From Microbulbifer sp. GL-2 (lineage in GTDB: Bacteria > Pseudomonadota > Gammaproteobacteria > Pseudomonadales > Cellvibrionaceae), in the NCBI RefSeq assembly GCF_007183175.1, contig NZ_AP019807.1:4708001-4772000 (forward strand): a DNA stretch of 64,000 bases. Reading direction: 5' to 3'. A program made the position numbers and the translations under genes. Numbering within the stretch: position 1 is the first letter of the stretch; every line of letters begins with the position of its first letter. The notes under the pieces are model-generated. The model was not told the DNA's origin. It saw only the letters and a list, made by a program, of their open reading frames with translations, and ran no database searches. Shown here in pieces: positions 9,595 through 18,931 of this stretch.

Positions 9595-9879
9595 GAATTT
9601 GGCCCTGCGTTATCTTCAAGACAATACTTTCGATTATCAGATGGAAGATCTCTTGCGGCCAGTATAGCTCATATGGATTTCTATCCTGTCCGTGCCAATA
9701 ACGCCAAGATTCTTGAAAACACTGGTTACACTTCGATTCAACAGCCTATTCGTACGGCATTCACAGGTAAACAGCCTAACGGACTACATAAAAGCGCTGG
9801 GATTTTAGTGACAATTACATGAACGTTTAGTGGAACCCCCTCTAAACGTTCACTAATAAACTGAAACTTACAGCATTTG
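9595..9879. other. csrA downstream region with open frame and hairpin
   Basis: Directly after the csrA stop the same frame stays open to about 9822, with no good start codon or ribosome site. Its translation includes NNAKILENTGYTSIQQ, vaguely like the NN-AN-T-GY signature of flagellar rod/hook N-termini, but this is too weak to name. It probably represents decayed coding sequence. Confidence 0.35.
9820..9852. terminator. Probable bidirectional terminator between csrA and the RND operon
   Basis: TGAACGTTTAG and CTAAACGTTCA form an 11-bp stem around a 11-nt loop. It lies between the convergent csrA and RND permease genes. T/A tracts are poor. Confidence 0.55.
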
Positions 9880-12800
9880 TTACCTAAGCAAGACCTGCTC
9901 AGGATAAGAATTACTATCGATGTTCGAAGTTGTTTTGCACCGTGTAAAAGAAAGCAATAGAGGGATCAAGATCAAGGTAATTGGTGTAGCAAATAGCTCC
10001 CCAAACACCAAAGATATAGCCGCTGGCTTTAAATATTGGGCTTGCTCACTGGTCTCAGCTAATAATGGTAACAACCCACAGATAGTGGTCACCGTGGTTA
10101 GGAAAATTGCCCTTACGCGACTTTTTCCAGCTTGAAGTAGCGCTGTTTTTACTGGTACGCCCTGCTCGTAGAGCTGATTAAATCTGCTCATTAACACTAG
10201 GGAATCATTAATCACTACCCCAGTCATTGCCATCATTCCAAATAAGGATAATAGGCTTACTGGGAAGCCCAGCAGGCCATGCCCAATAATTGCCCCTGCA
10301 AAGCCCATTGGAATCACCGACATAATAATCAAGGGTTGCCAATAGGATTTTAAGGGTATCGCCAACAAAACATAGATAAGTAAAAGCGTCAGCAACATGG
10401 ACTTTTTAAATCCAGCCTGTACTTCTACTATTTCGGCGAATTCACCAACGGCTTTAATTTGGACACCCGGATAGAGGCGCTCCAGTTCTGGCACCAGCTC
10501 TTCTTTTAGCCGCTCCCAGGTTTTTTCCGGTGAACTGACAGAACGATTCTGACGCCAGTAGATACTGACCACTTCATCGCGATTACGCCGATAAATAACC
10601 TCAGGCTCGTGCTCATACTTAAGCTGTGCAATTTCACCTAAGCTTACATAGCTGTCATGATCCAGGCTAATAGGAGTAGCTTTTAACTGCTCAATTGTTT
10701 TAGTCTGCGTTTGTGGAAAACGAGCCAACACCAAAGTTTCCTCACCTCTATCCAGCAGGCGATGTATCTCAATTTGACCGAACGCTCCTCCTATCAGCGC
10801 AGCCAAGTGGCTTTGATCAATACCCAGGCTGGCTCCGCGCTCATTTACCGTGACTTTCAGCTGCCTTTTAGCAAGTTGGCTATCATCGTATACATCATTC
10901 ACACCAGATAACTCTGCCAGTGAAGACTTGAGACGGTCAGCCACCTGTTTCGCCTGATCCCGGCTGCTGGCAGAAACCGCAATGGCAGTATCGCCCGCCG
11001 GCTCTTCCGTAAGGCTAAACTTCACTGCATAACTACCCTCCAGGATACCTGTTTGCAGCCGCAGTTCCTCTAAAAAGCGGTTGCTCGCTACTTTAGCCAG
11101 GGCGTTATGTGTCAACTCCGCTGTCAATTCTATAGTCTTGGTGTCGTCTTTGGACACGATATACTTGCTAACAGGTGACTCCGGAAGTCCATATTCCTGT
11201 TGCAAACTATTTGCAGTGCGTTTGATAGCATCTTCAAGTTGATCGGTATTACGCTCCGCTAAAGTATTTGCAGCACCATGCTGCATGGTTACTTTAACCG
11301 TGGCATAGCGTCCTGGAATTTCGGGGAAAAATACTGAAGCGATATGCCCCTTAAACATAGCCCCATAGGCCAGCAGCAAAAAGGTAACAAACAGAGTGAT
11401 GCTCGTTTTCCGGTTTTCCAGGCTCCATGACAAAAGCGGAAGATAGATCTTATCCGAAAATTGACTTAATAAACGGTTACATTTCTCCCTGGCAATCTCA
11501 ATCCATCGCCTTATTATACCTTTAGTTTGAGTGCGCGTGTTTGGGTAGCTCAAATGCGCGGGTAAGATAAGTTTGCTTTCAATTAACGAAAATATCAGTG
11601 CAAATATCACTACAGCAGAGAATCCTGACAATACCTTTGCCAGCTCATTTTCAATCCATAGCATCGGTGAGAAGGCCGCGATTGTAGTCAATACGCCAAA
11701 AACTGTGGGCACGGCTACGGCTTCAACCCCCTTCCAGGCAGCTTCTTTGGTGTCAATTGTATTTTGCCTCGCCTGGTGAATACTTTCGCCGACCACAACT
11801 GCATCATCTACCAATATCCCCAGCACCAAAATCATACCGAATATGGTGATATCGTTGATGCTGTAATCCAGGGAAGGCAACCCCATCAATGTAATGGCAC
11901 CAGCCAGGGATATGGGAATACCTAAAGCGACCCAAAAGGCCAGCCGAGTATCTAAGAAAAGCACCAATAATAATAAGACGATTAATAATCCTTGCAACGC
12001 ATTGGTACTAAGCAAGTCCAATTGCTCGGAAATATACGGAGACATATCCGCCATTACGTCTAACTGCATCTTCTTGGGTAATGTCGTTTCTAAAGATTCC
12101 AATACTGATTTTGTGGCTTCATGGATATGAAACAGGTTGTCCTTTTGGCCGGTGGATACCATCAGTGCGACCGCAGGTAACCCTTGATATCGAACAATAC
12201 TGTCGGTTTGCTCATAATCTCGCTTAACAGTAGCGATATCACCGAGCCTCACTCGTGCCGTCGATGTAGTGATAATGGGGATACTCTTAAGTTCCGCCAA
12301 GTTGTCAGCCAGGAAACTGCCCTGCAGCACAATATTGCCATTTGCCGTTCTTAATTCACCACTGCGATATTCCACTGACCATTGGCGAATACGTTCCGTT
12401 AGGTTTTCAAGAGATAAACCGTAGCGTTGAAGTTTCCTGAGGTCTGGCTCTATAGCCAATAGTTGCTTTCTTTTACCCAGGTTTGTCACTTTAGAGATAG
12501 CAGGATGTTTCTTAAGCGCTCGCTCTACTCTTGAGGATACCTGTTGAAGCGCATCATCATTATCACCACCGTAAACCATGACAAACGCCGCAAGATTTGT
12601 ATATTCACTGCGATAAATACGTGGCCGCTCCGCCAATGCAGGAAAGCCTTCGATACTTTCAACTTGATTACGAATATCTTCAATCAAACGCTCCAACTTC
12701 ACATCAGTATTTTTTTTCACCACCAATGAAGCGTAAGCTTTGCTCGATTGACTGGTTATGCGCTTTATCCCTGCAACACCACTGATAGCTTCCTCAATAC

Positions 12801-12999
12801 GCTGTGTAATACTTTCATCGACCTGGCGGGCAGTGCCGCCGGGGTAGACAACGGAGATTTCGACTTCCATGGGTGGAATTTGTGGGAAGCTTTCCACCCG
12901 CAGATTTTGAAAGGTCAGCAAACCCGCAACCAGAATGAACGCCATGAGCAGGTTAGCGGCAACTGGGTTATCCAGGAACCAACGTGAGAGTGTTTTCAT
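9880..12999 (-). CDS. RND efflux permease (HAE1/AcrB superfamily)
   Basis: A 1,039-residue inner-membrane proton-driven pump. The layout is typical: TM1 at residues 10-30, a large periplasmic loop, TM2-6 from about 330, a central loop, a second large periplasmic loop, and TM8-12 near the C-terminus. The proton-relay aspartates sit at 398-399 in GILVDDAVVVGES. PQIPPMEVEISVVYPG is typical of the porter domain. It follows the adaptor gene by 9 bp on the same strand, forming a two-gene operon that needs an outer-membrane TolC from elsewhere. It belongs to the broad AcrB/CzcA-related group used for drugs and lipophilic compounds rather than the metal-specific subgroup. The substrate is unknown; control is likely by the divergent TetR protein. 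Confidence 0.95.
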   Translation of the reverse strand: MKTLSRWFLDNPVAANLLMAFILVAGLLTFQNLRVESFPQIPPMEVEISVVYPGGTARQVDESITQRIEEAISGVAGIKRITSQSSKAYASLVVKKNTDVKLERLIEDIRNQVESIEGFPALAERPRIYRSEYTNLAAFVMVYGGDNDDALQQVSSRVERALKKHPAISKVTNLGKRKQLLAIEPDLRKLQRYGLSLENLTERIRQWSVEYRSGELRTANGNIVLQGSFLADNLAELKSIPIITTSTARVRLGDIATVKRDYEQTDSIVRYQGLPAVALMVSTGQKDNLFHIHEATKSVLESLETTLPKKMQLDVMADMSPYISEQLDLLSTNALQGLLIVLLLLVLFLDTRLAFWVALGIPISLAGAITLMGLPSLDYSINDITIFGMILVLGILVDDAVVVGESIHQARQNTIDTKEAAWKGVEAVAVPTVFGVLTTIAAFSPMLWIENELAKVLSGFSAVVIFALIFSLIESKLILPAHLSYPNTRTQTKGIIRRWIEIAREKCNRLLSQFSDKIYLPLLSWSLENRKTSITLFVTFLLLAYGAMFKGHIASVFFPEIPGRYATVKVTMQHGAANTLAERNTDQLEDAIKRTANSLQQEYGLPESPVSKYIVSKDDTKTIELTAELTHNALAKVASNRFLEELRLQTGILEGSYAVKFSLTEEPAGDTAIAVSASSRDQAKQVADRLKSSLAELSGVNDVYDDSQLAKRQLKVTVNERGASLGIDQSHLAALIGGAFGQIEIHRLLDRGEETLVLARFPQTQTKTIEQLKATPISLDHDSYVSLGEIAQLKYEHEPEVIYRRNRDEVVSIYWRQNRSVSSPEKTWERLKEELVPELERLYPGVQIKAVGEFAEIVEVQAGFKKSMLLTLLLIYVLLAIPLKSYWQPLIIMSVIPMGFAGAIIGHGLLGFPVSLLSLFGMMAMTGVVINDSLVLMSRFNQLYEQGVPVKTALLQAGKSRVRAIFLTTVTTICGLLPLLAETSEQAQYLKPAAISLVFGELFATPITLILIPLLLSFTRCKTTSNIDSNSYPEQVLLR

Positions 13000-13008
13000 G
13001 CGAAGGCC

Positions 13009-14130
13009 TTAGTGGATAGTCATTGCAACCGCTTGACCTTCTACAAAGTTGGTCAAAGGAAAGCGAACAAGCTGACGATTCTGGTGGGGCTGATTCTTGT
13101 AACGAAATAGAACCGAATCCGGCCGCATATCCAGTAGCTCTATCTCTTCCAAAAGCAGGGATTGCTCAGAAACGCTCCATACTTTCCCATCTTCCGTAAG
13201 AACCGATGCCGGTGCGCTTACAATATAACTCTGTGTATTGCCTCCAAACACTACATCAACCTGCTGATCGGCGAGCAAGGGTGTCTCGCGCTGAAAGGGG
13301 TCAGCCACTTGCAACATGAGGCTACGCTGGCGGGTGGCCGCATCCATGATAGGGCTTAAGTAACGGACTGAGGCCTGCCATTGTTGTCCGTCAGGCGCTT
13401 CTATAGTGATTTTGTAGGGACCTTGCTGAAGGCTGTTAAAGCGCTGCCAAGCCTGCTCGGAAAGCTCAACTTTGATATCCAGGTAATCACTGGCTGCTAC
13501 TCGAAAGAGTACATCCCCCTCATTAATCCATTGGCCAGGATGGATTAAATCTGCAATAACCACCGAGTCAAAAGGCGCTTTGATTTGCGTTTCGGCCAGC
13601 CTCTGCAGGGAGGAAGCGAGCGCTCCCCTTGCCGCTTCTCGATGTGCCTCTGCGGCTTTGACATGCGGCTCCAGTCGGCCAAATGATGACTTCGCTTTAT
13701 CCCCTCTTTTTGCCACGTATTGACGCGTTAACATCTCGGCCAAGTTGAGTTCAGCCTCTGACACTCTGGCTTGAGCAGCACTTAGCTCAGACTGGTAAAA
13801 AGTATCCTGTAGCGATGCCAGTATTTCTCCTTTCCTAATAAGGCTGCCCGGCATTGCGTTGTTGGCAATATGGGTGACTCGCCCGCTGACTGATGCGATA
13901 ACTTCAGTCGCCCAGCGGGGTTGTGTTATGCCCGTTGTTTTGACTTCAAGCTGAGCATCCGCCGGTATTGCCTCTACAACAGTAACAGCAAGGCCCAACT
14001 CTTTGGGCTTCTCCACCATAGCTGCTGTCTGTTGCTCGGCCATAAGCCAGAGCCCTACCAGGATCAGCAAGCTGGTGGCGACAATACCTGCGGCCCGCCG
14101 CTTTAACCAGATTCCCGCAATTTTCATCAT
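13009..14130 (-). CDS. RND efflux periplasmic adaptor (membrane fusion protein)
   Basis: A 373-residue adaptor that bridges the RND pump and the outer-membrane channel. It has an N-terminal signal/membrane anchor (about residues 12-32), a split lipoyl/barrel-sandwich half at about 75-110 (VSGRVTHIANNAMPGSLIRK), an alpha-helical hairpin (about 110-180) and the second lipoyl half (IKAPFDSVVIADLIHPGQWI). A beta-barrel and membrane-proximal domain follow. It is the first gene of the operon with the permease. It reads away from tetR, from the palindromic promoter region at 14149-14207. Confidence 0.94.
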   Translation of the reverse strand: MMKIAGIWLKRRAAGIVATSLLILVGLWLMAEQQTAAMVEKPKELGLAVTVVEAIPADAQLEVKTTGITQPRWATEVIASVSGRVTHIANNAMPGSLIRKGEILASLQDTFYQSELSAAQARVSEAELNLAEMLTRQYVAKRGDKAKSSFGRLEPHVKAAEAHREAARGALASSLQRLAETQIKAPFDSVVIADLIHPGQWINEGDVLFRVAASDYLDIKVELSEQAWQRFNSLQQGPYKITIEAPDGQQWQASVRYLSPIMDAATRQRSLMLQVADPFQRETPLLADQQVDVVFGGNTQSYIVSAPASVLTEDGKVWSVSEQSLLLEEIELLDMRPDSVLFRYKNQPHQNRQLVRFPLTNFVEGQAVAMTIH

Positions 14131-14148
14131 GCCTAGGCAACTTACAAG

Positions 14149-14207
14149 TTATGGAACACACTTGCACCATAACCAACGGCAGATTATGATACAAGTATGT
14201 TCCATAA
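14149..14207. promoter_or_regulatory. Face-to-face promoters and paired TetR operators
   Basis: Two 16-bp arms, TTATGGAACACACTTG (14149-14164) and CAAGTATGTTCCATAA (14192-14207), are inverted copies with one mismatch. Between and overlapping them lie a rightward promoter TTGCAC (14162-14167)-N17-TATGAT (14185-14190) for tetR, and a leftward promoter TTGTAT (complement of 14189-14194)-N17-TATGGT (complement of 14166-14171) for the efflux operon. Each -35 overlaps one operator arm, so a bound TetR dimer pair would shut both directions. The promoter boxes and repeats are seen; the TetR assignment is inferred from position. Confidence 0.85.
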
Positions 14208-14225
14208 AGTTCGGGTGACAATTCC

Positions 14226-14792
14226 ATGACTGAACACCTAGATGCGCGTATCCAGAAGTCACAAACTGCAATCATGCAGGCTGGTATGGACCTCTTGAGT
14301 AAAAACAGGGAGGCATCCCTTAGTGATATTGCCAGGGCGGCTGGAGTTGGGCGCACTACCCTTTATCGCCTCTATGACACGAGAGAAAAACTGATTAAGG
14401 CTGTTGCTATTCACTGCCTGGAGGCATTTGATAAAGCTACCGCTCACCTGGAAAGCCAGTCTGAATCGGCTCTACAGGCCTTTCACCTGATGTTCAAGGC
14501 AATCTTTCCGCTGTCGGCTGAAATGGAGTTTTTAATGAAGCTGGGAGACTTTGATGAAGATGATTCCGAGCTCACCGCCATCTATGAGAAGCAAGAAAAG
14601 GAAATTGCGACATTGGTGGAATACGCCAAGTCCGAAGGGAGCTTATCCAAGAAACTTCCTACTTCCTGGGTGGTAAACCTGGTAGAGGGCCTGCTGTATA
14701 CATCCTGGCTGACAAAAAATGCAGAATCCATAGATCACGAAACGCTGGCCGATTTGGCATTTCACACATTTTGCAATGGTGTTGCTCGTTGA
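14226..14792 (+). CDS. TetR-family transcriptional regulator
   Basis: A 188-residue repressor with an N-terminal helix-turn-helix (SLSDIARAAGVGRTTLYRLY, about residues 34-53) and a variable ligand-binding C-terminus. It is divergent from the RND efflux operon and sits directly behind the paired operator, the classic layout of a ligand-relieved efflux repressor that also controls itself. The ABC membrane-domain gene begins 19 bp after its stop and is likely co-transcribed. The inducer is unknown. Confidence 0.92.
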   Translation: MTEHLDARIQKSQTAIMQAGMDLLSKNREASLSDIARAAGVGRTTLYRLYDTREKLIKAVAIHCLEAFDKATAHLESQSESALQAFHLMFKAIFPLSAEMEFLMKLGDFDEDDSELTAIYEKQEKEIATLVEYAKSEGSLSKKLPTSWVVNLVEGLLYTSWLTKNAESIDHETLADLAFHTFCNGVAR

Positions 14793-14811
14793 CCATTGAG
14801 AGTGTTGTTAA

Positions 14812-15711
14812 ATGACACAGCCAGTTACCACAGTTTCAAAATCAACAGCTGATGATTATACGAAAGACAGACGCAAACACTCTTTACTATCGATTTTTAC
14901 TCGATTTAAGTGGCGAGTATCCCTGACCTTATCATTGGTTGTTATTGAAACACTCCTTGAGCTACTCTTCCCACTTTCTATCGGCTGGGCTATCAATGGC
15001 CTATTAGAGCATTCCTATGCTGGCATTTATCTATTGGCAGGCTTGGGTACCATATCTGTCCTTATAGGAAGTGCCCGACGGTTCTACGACACAAGAATCT
15101 ATGCACATATTTACCAAGTTGTTATATCGGAAATGGTAACCCGTGAAAAAGCAAAGAGGCAGTCAGTATCGACTATTACCGCACGCTCCAGTTTATTAAC
15201 TGAAATTGTCGAATTCTTTGAAAATACCATGCCAGAAGTAATTACCACCACTATTGGTATGGTGGGCCTGCTCATTATTATTAGCGCTATTAATCTTAAT
15301 ATCTTTCTGGCCTGCCTGGCACTACTAGCTTTGATCATCCTGATCTATTTCGTAATCGGAAATGCCAATTACCAACTGAACGAATCTTATAATAATGAGT
15401 TGGAATATCAGGTTGACGCAATTAAGCAGCCAAATGCTGAGCATGCAAAAGCACATTTCCGACGCCTTATGCGATGGAATATTGAATTGAGTGACCTTGA
15501 AACGGGCACTTACTTAATATTATGGGCTGGGATTTTAGCTTTATTTGTTTACGCCCCCATAGCGGCAATCGATGAAGGCCTGGTTAACTACGGATTAATA
15601 ATTGCCTTATTAATGTACGTTTTCGACTTTATTGGGAAGGTATCTGCGTTGCCACTCTATGTTCAGCAGGTTATTCGTTTGAAGGAGATTTCTAATCGGA
15701 TTGGATCATAA
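14812..15711 (+). CDS. ABC transporter six-transmembrane-domain protein without an ATPase domain
   Basis: A 299-residue inner-membrane protein with about six hydrophobic helices: two pairs in residues 35-90 and 150-190, and a pair near 235-285. It resembles the ABC_membrane_6 family, membrane domains related to exporter-type ABC proteins. It ends after the membrane domain. There is no Walker A, signature or Walker B motif here or in the following 475 bp, so any ATPase must come from elsewhere or the protein works without one. It likely shares a transcript with tetR. Its role next to an RND pump is unclear. Confidence 0.8.
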   Translation: MTQPVTTVSKSTADDYTKDRRKHSLLSIFTRFKWRVSLTLSLVVIETLLELLFPLSIGWAINGLLEHSYAGIYLLAGLGTISVLIGSARRFYDTRIYAHIYQVVISEMVTREKAKRQSVSTITARSSLLTEIVEFFENTMPEVITTTIGMVGLLIIISAINLNIFLACLALLALIILIYFVIGNANYQLNESYNNELEYQVDAIKQPNAEHAKAHFRRLMRWNIELSDLETGTYLILWAGILALFVYAPIAAIDEGLVNYGLIIALLMYVFDFIGKVSALPLYVQQVIRLKEISNRIGS

Positions 15712-16186
15712 GGAAGGGAAGGTAATTGAGGGTATGGCTCAACCACCGGTGGAAATCGATCATGAGAATAAATTATTTATGATTGATTCTAAAAATCATC
15801 AAATTTTTATTTTCAAGTCACCCTAATACTCATGTGGCGCGCAGATCTATGGAAGATCTATGAGTGTCCAGAATCGTATTTGCATCACTCGCTGGGCACG
15901 CAGGGCATTTCTGTACGATAGAGACATGAGATCTGGTATTGACTATGAACATTGCCGCGAATGGATTGATTTTTAGGTGTTAAAACTGGCTAGAATATTT
16001 ACGCTATATATTACTGACTATGCCGTAATGAACGATCACTGCCAAATCGTACTTTATATCGAAAAAGAAGCAGCGCCTTGATGTCTGATGCTAAAGTGAT
16101 TCTTCGCTGGCTGAAGACCTTAAGGCTTCAGCCATGGTAATACGGAATTATTCAGGCGTCCCCTAGAAAATCCTCAAGATGATAAA
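15712..16186. other. Intergenic region, no gene seen
   Basis: About 475 bp between convergent genes. Small hairpins occur (for example GATCTATGGAAGATC near 15844) but no coding sequence or RNA gene that I can support. Confidence 0.5.
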
Positions 16187-18160
16187 TCACTTCATATTTT
16201 CTTCAAGGAAGTCGACAATTGAGCGAAAAACAGCTACATGATGCTCATTATCAGTAGGGCCGTGAGCCATATCTGGGTAAGCTTTCCATTCATAATCTTT
16301 ATCAAATTTACTCAACATCATATTCATGCGATGCATATGCTCTATATCGACAACCTCATCCTTCTCGCCATGAATAATAAATACTGGGCGATTGAGATCT
16401 TGGGCCAAGTATACAGGGGAAACATCTTTCAAAATATTGTAATTTTTAACAGTGTCGCCAACATTCTCCAGCAACCATTTACTCTGAGCCTCTGTTGCGT
16501 AAGGAGAGTTTAAGTATAAGTTAACATCTGTAACGCCAGCTACACTGATTGCACAACGAAATAATTGTTGGTGTTTGATAGCCATCATCAATGCTGCATA
16601 ACCACCATAACTCATCCCCACTGCGCAAATTTTTGAGGACATAATATCGTTACGATCACTAACCGCCTTTGTGGTTTGGTAAATATCCTCAAGTATCAAG
16701 TTACCCCACTGTTGAATACCAGCCTCTTCCAGCTCCGCTGAATAGCCACTCGATCCTCGGTAATTTACTCTAAGAACAGCGTACTTATTCGCTACGAAAA
16801 ATTGTGTATAGTAATCAAAATACTGATGATCAAAAATGCCCAGCGGGCCGCCATGCGGCATTACAATAAGAGGATATGGCCCATTTCCCTTCGGCATGGT
16901 CAACACGTAAGGAATATCCATTCCCTCTACCTTAATCCAATCATGGTACTGGCGGCTCTCAAGCCAACCATCTAAATGAGGATACTTGGAAGCAACAAAC
17001 TGGTCAGATTTTTGCCCTTGCTTTCGGATGAAATAGCGTCCAGGCTGTTCGTGTGTCTCACTATAGTAAAGCTTTACCGCATTATCGATACTATTTCCTA
17101 TGGTTGTTTTCAGCAAACTAGCCATTTCATCATTTAACTGTATACGTTCATCTATATACTGATACTCTAACCTTCCATCCCGGACTACCTTTACACCAAT
17201 TAATCCCCCGGTTGATTCTTCTATAATCAGATCAACGATATCATAGCTATCTGATCGAAAAACTACGCTTTCTTCTCCAGTGGAAAAATTACAATGATAA
17301 ACGGTGCGATCTTTCTCTGCACCTGTATCCAGGCAAAAGTAAGTATCAGCCTCCGGGCTTTTAGACACAGGAATAAGAATACCATACTCCTCGTCTGGAT
17401 TTGGCTCCTCCTCCATACCTTCTTTGGTCCAGCTTTTTATTGCAGTTGCAGAAATACCGTCGGCAATCTTACTTAGGCGAAGCTCCCCTTCATTGAAATA
17501 CAAGACAGATTCTGGCTGACCTTTCAGGTCGAAAAACCACCGTACCGCATACCCCTCAACTGAGGCTACTTCATTTTTAGCTGTAAATTGGCCGCCATCT
17601 TTTCGTATAAGCTTGCTCGATTTCTGATTAAGCGGGTTAAGCTTTGACACGTCGAGACTGTATACTTTGGAATAAACACCACTCTTAGCGTATAGAAAAT
17701 GACCGGGCTTGCCCGGTAAGGCATGCACTAACCAACCTGATGTTTTTACCTCAAGTATTTTTGGCGGTTGACTTTCAGGACCTAAAACATCAAGCACCAA
17801 TAACCGATAAGCGGGCTTGGTATCGAGTAAATTTCTAACCCCTTTCTTTATTTCCTTAAACTGCGCAACAATATATCTAGGGCCGATCCAGCGAATGAAT
17901 CGAATTGACGCATCCCTATGTGTTAAGGTGTTGAGATCAATCAACGTCCTCTTAGATCCATCCACACCACTCCAAATAACCAACTTCTGACTTTCGTCAC
18001 TCTGAGCTACAGAAGCTACAAACTTACCATCAGGGCTAATCTGAGCAGTCATAGTTTCTATAGGCTTGAAGTAAGTTTCTGCGGGCATCGCAACTGCCGA
18101 CCCAATATTAAATACGAAACTCAATAGAGCTAATTGAATCACCTTAGAAACAACCTTCAC
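16187..18160 (-). CDS. Secreted prolyl oligopeptidase-family (S9) serine peptidase
   Basis: A 657-residue protein beginning at a GTG (complement of 18158-18160), chosen because GGAGG stands 7 nt before it and it overlaps the upstream stop by GTGA. A signal peptide ends near VAMPAE. A seven-bladed propeller-like N-terminal domain (with AQISPDGKFVASVAQ) is followed by an alpha/beta hydrolase domain. The triad is visible: Ser517 in GMSYGGYAA, Asp601 in HGEKDEVV, His633 in MAHGPTD. The family cleaves or trims peptides, often in amino-acid scavenging, and the signal peptide places it in the periplasm. It is coupled to the upstream secreted protein of unknown function. Confidence 0.92.
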   Translation of the reverse strand: MKVVSKVIQLALLSFVFNIGSAVAMPAETYFKPIETMTAQISPDGKFVASVAQSDESQKLVIWSGVDGSKRTLIDLNTLTHRDASIRFIRWIGPRYIVAQFKEIKKGVRNLLDTKPAYRLLVLDVLGPESQPPKILEVKTSGWLVHALPGKPGHFLYAKSGVYSKVYSLDVSKLNPLNQKSSKLIRKDGGQFTAKNEVASVEGYAVRWFFDLKGQPESVLYFNEGELRLSKIADGISATAIKSWTKEGMEEEPNPDEEYGILIPVSKSPEADTYFCLDTGAEKDRTVYHCNFSTGEESVVFRSDSYDIVDLIIEESTGGLIGVKVVRDGRLEYQYIDERIQLNDEMASLLKTTIGNSIDNAVKLYYSETHEQPGRYFIRKQGQKSDQFVASKYPHLDGWLESRQYHDWIKVEGMDIPYVLTMPKGNGPYPLIVMPHGGPLGIFDHQYFDYYTQFFVANKYAVLRVNYRGSSGYSAELEEAGIQQWGNLILEDIYQTTKAVSDRNDIMSSKICAVGMSYGGYAALMMAIKHQQLFRCAISVAGVTDVNLYLNSPYATEAQSKWLLENVGDTVKNYNILKDVSPVYLAQDLNRPVFIIHGEKDEVVDIEHMHRMNMMLSKFDKDYEWKAYPDMAHGPTDNEHHVAVFRSIVDFLEENMK

Positions 18161-18819
18161 TGCTCTACCTCCAATGGGCCCATCCAACTATGAAAGAACG
18201 AATCCTGTACTCCCACACCAGATACCAAAGGGTACAATTCAGTTAACGAACCAATAGACTCTTGAATTTCACTAAACTCTGTTGCTATACGATTTTTTAA
18301 ATAAACTTCAATCGTATCGGATTTCCTCTGCTTACCTATAAACAAGCTACCGATATAATTTGTTTTCTTCGCTTCAATATGAAAACGCCAAGTACGTCGA
18401 CTAGCCGTATCAAGCTTATAGGGTAGATTAAAATAAGGTGCATTTATCTGTGTAATCTGATAGAGGCCTGCGGGAATCGCCATCAAGTAAAAGCCCTCAG
18501 GTTTATCCTTAAGGCTAATACTGTAACGGCTATTTTTTCGCAGCTTGGCTTTTTCCCCACTTTCTAAGTAAGCACTTCCGCTGGTATACATTTTAGAAAG
18601 TTCAATAGAAGGCGCTGTTCCATCCACATCAAGCTTCACCAATGCATATCCCTGTCTACTTCCCAAATCAGGCGGACTATCATAGGGAACCAATGATAAA
18701 GTTCGTGCAATTGCCGACTTAGACAAAAAAAGCGCTATCAAAACCGCGCTCTTTAGAATCGGACCAATTCGGTCTGAATCGCACCCTACTAGTCTTCTAT
18801 TCTCAAAGCTCTGCGTCAA
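18157..18819 (-). CDS. Secreted protein of unknown function, coupled to the S9 peptidase
   Basis: A 220-residue protein whose N-terminal third holds a hydrophobic stretch (about 25-37, SAVLIALFLSKSAIA) that looks like a signal peptide with a long n-region. A start nearer to the hydrophobic core is possible. The rest is beta-rich (PEGFYLMAIPAGLYQITQIN), like small carboxypeptidase-regulatory or DUF2846-type beta-sandwich proteins. Its TGA stop overlaps the GTG of the peptidase gene, so the two are translated together. The function is not recognised; a helper or substrate-presenting role is inference. Confidence 0.7.
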   Translation of the reverse strand: MTQSFENRRLVGCDSDRIGPILKSAVLIALFLSKSAIARTLSLVPYDSPPDLGSRQGYALVKLDVDGTAPSIELSKMYTSGSAYLESGEKAKLRKNSRYSISLKDKPEGFYLMAIPAGLYQITQINAPYFNLPYKLDTASRRTWRFHIEAKKTNYIGSLFIGKQRKSDTIEVYLKNRIATEFSEIQESIGSLTELYPLVSGVGVQDSFFHSWMGPLEVEQ

Positions 18820-18931
18820 GATACCGCTTCCATGTATTCGAGTTTGTAAATTAATTATACCGTTGAGAATATTATCTTAGAGCTAGTTGCAATACAATTA
18901 GCAGGCGTTGACCTAAATTTTGGAGAGTAAT

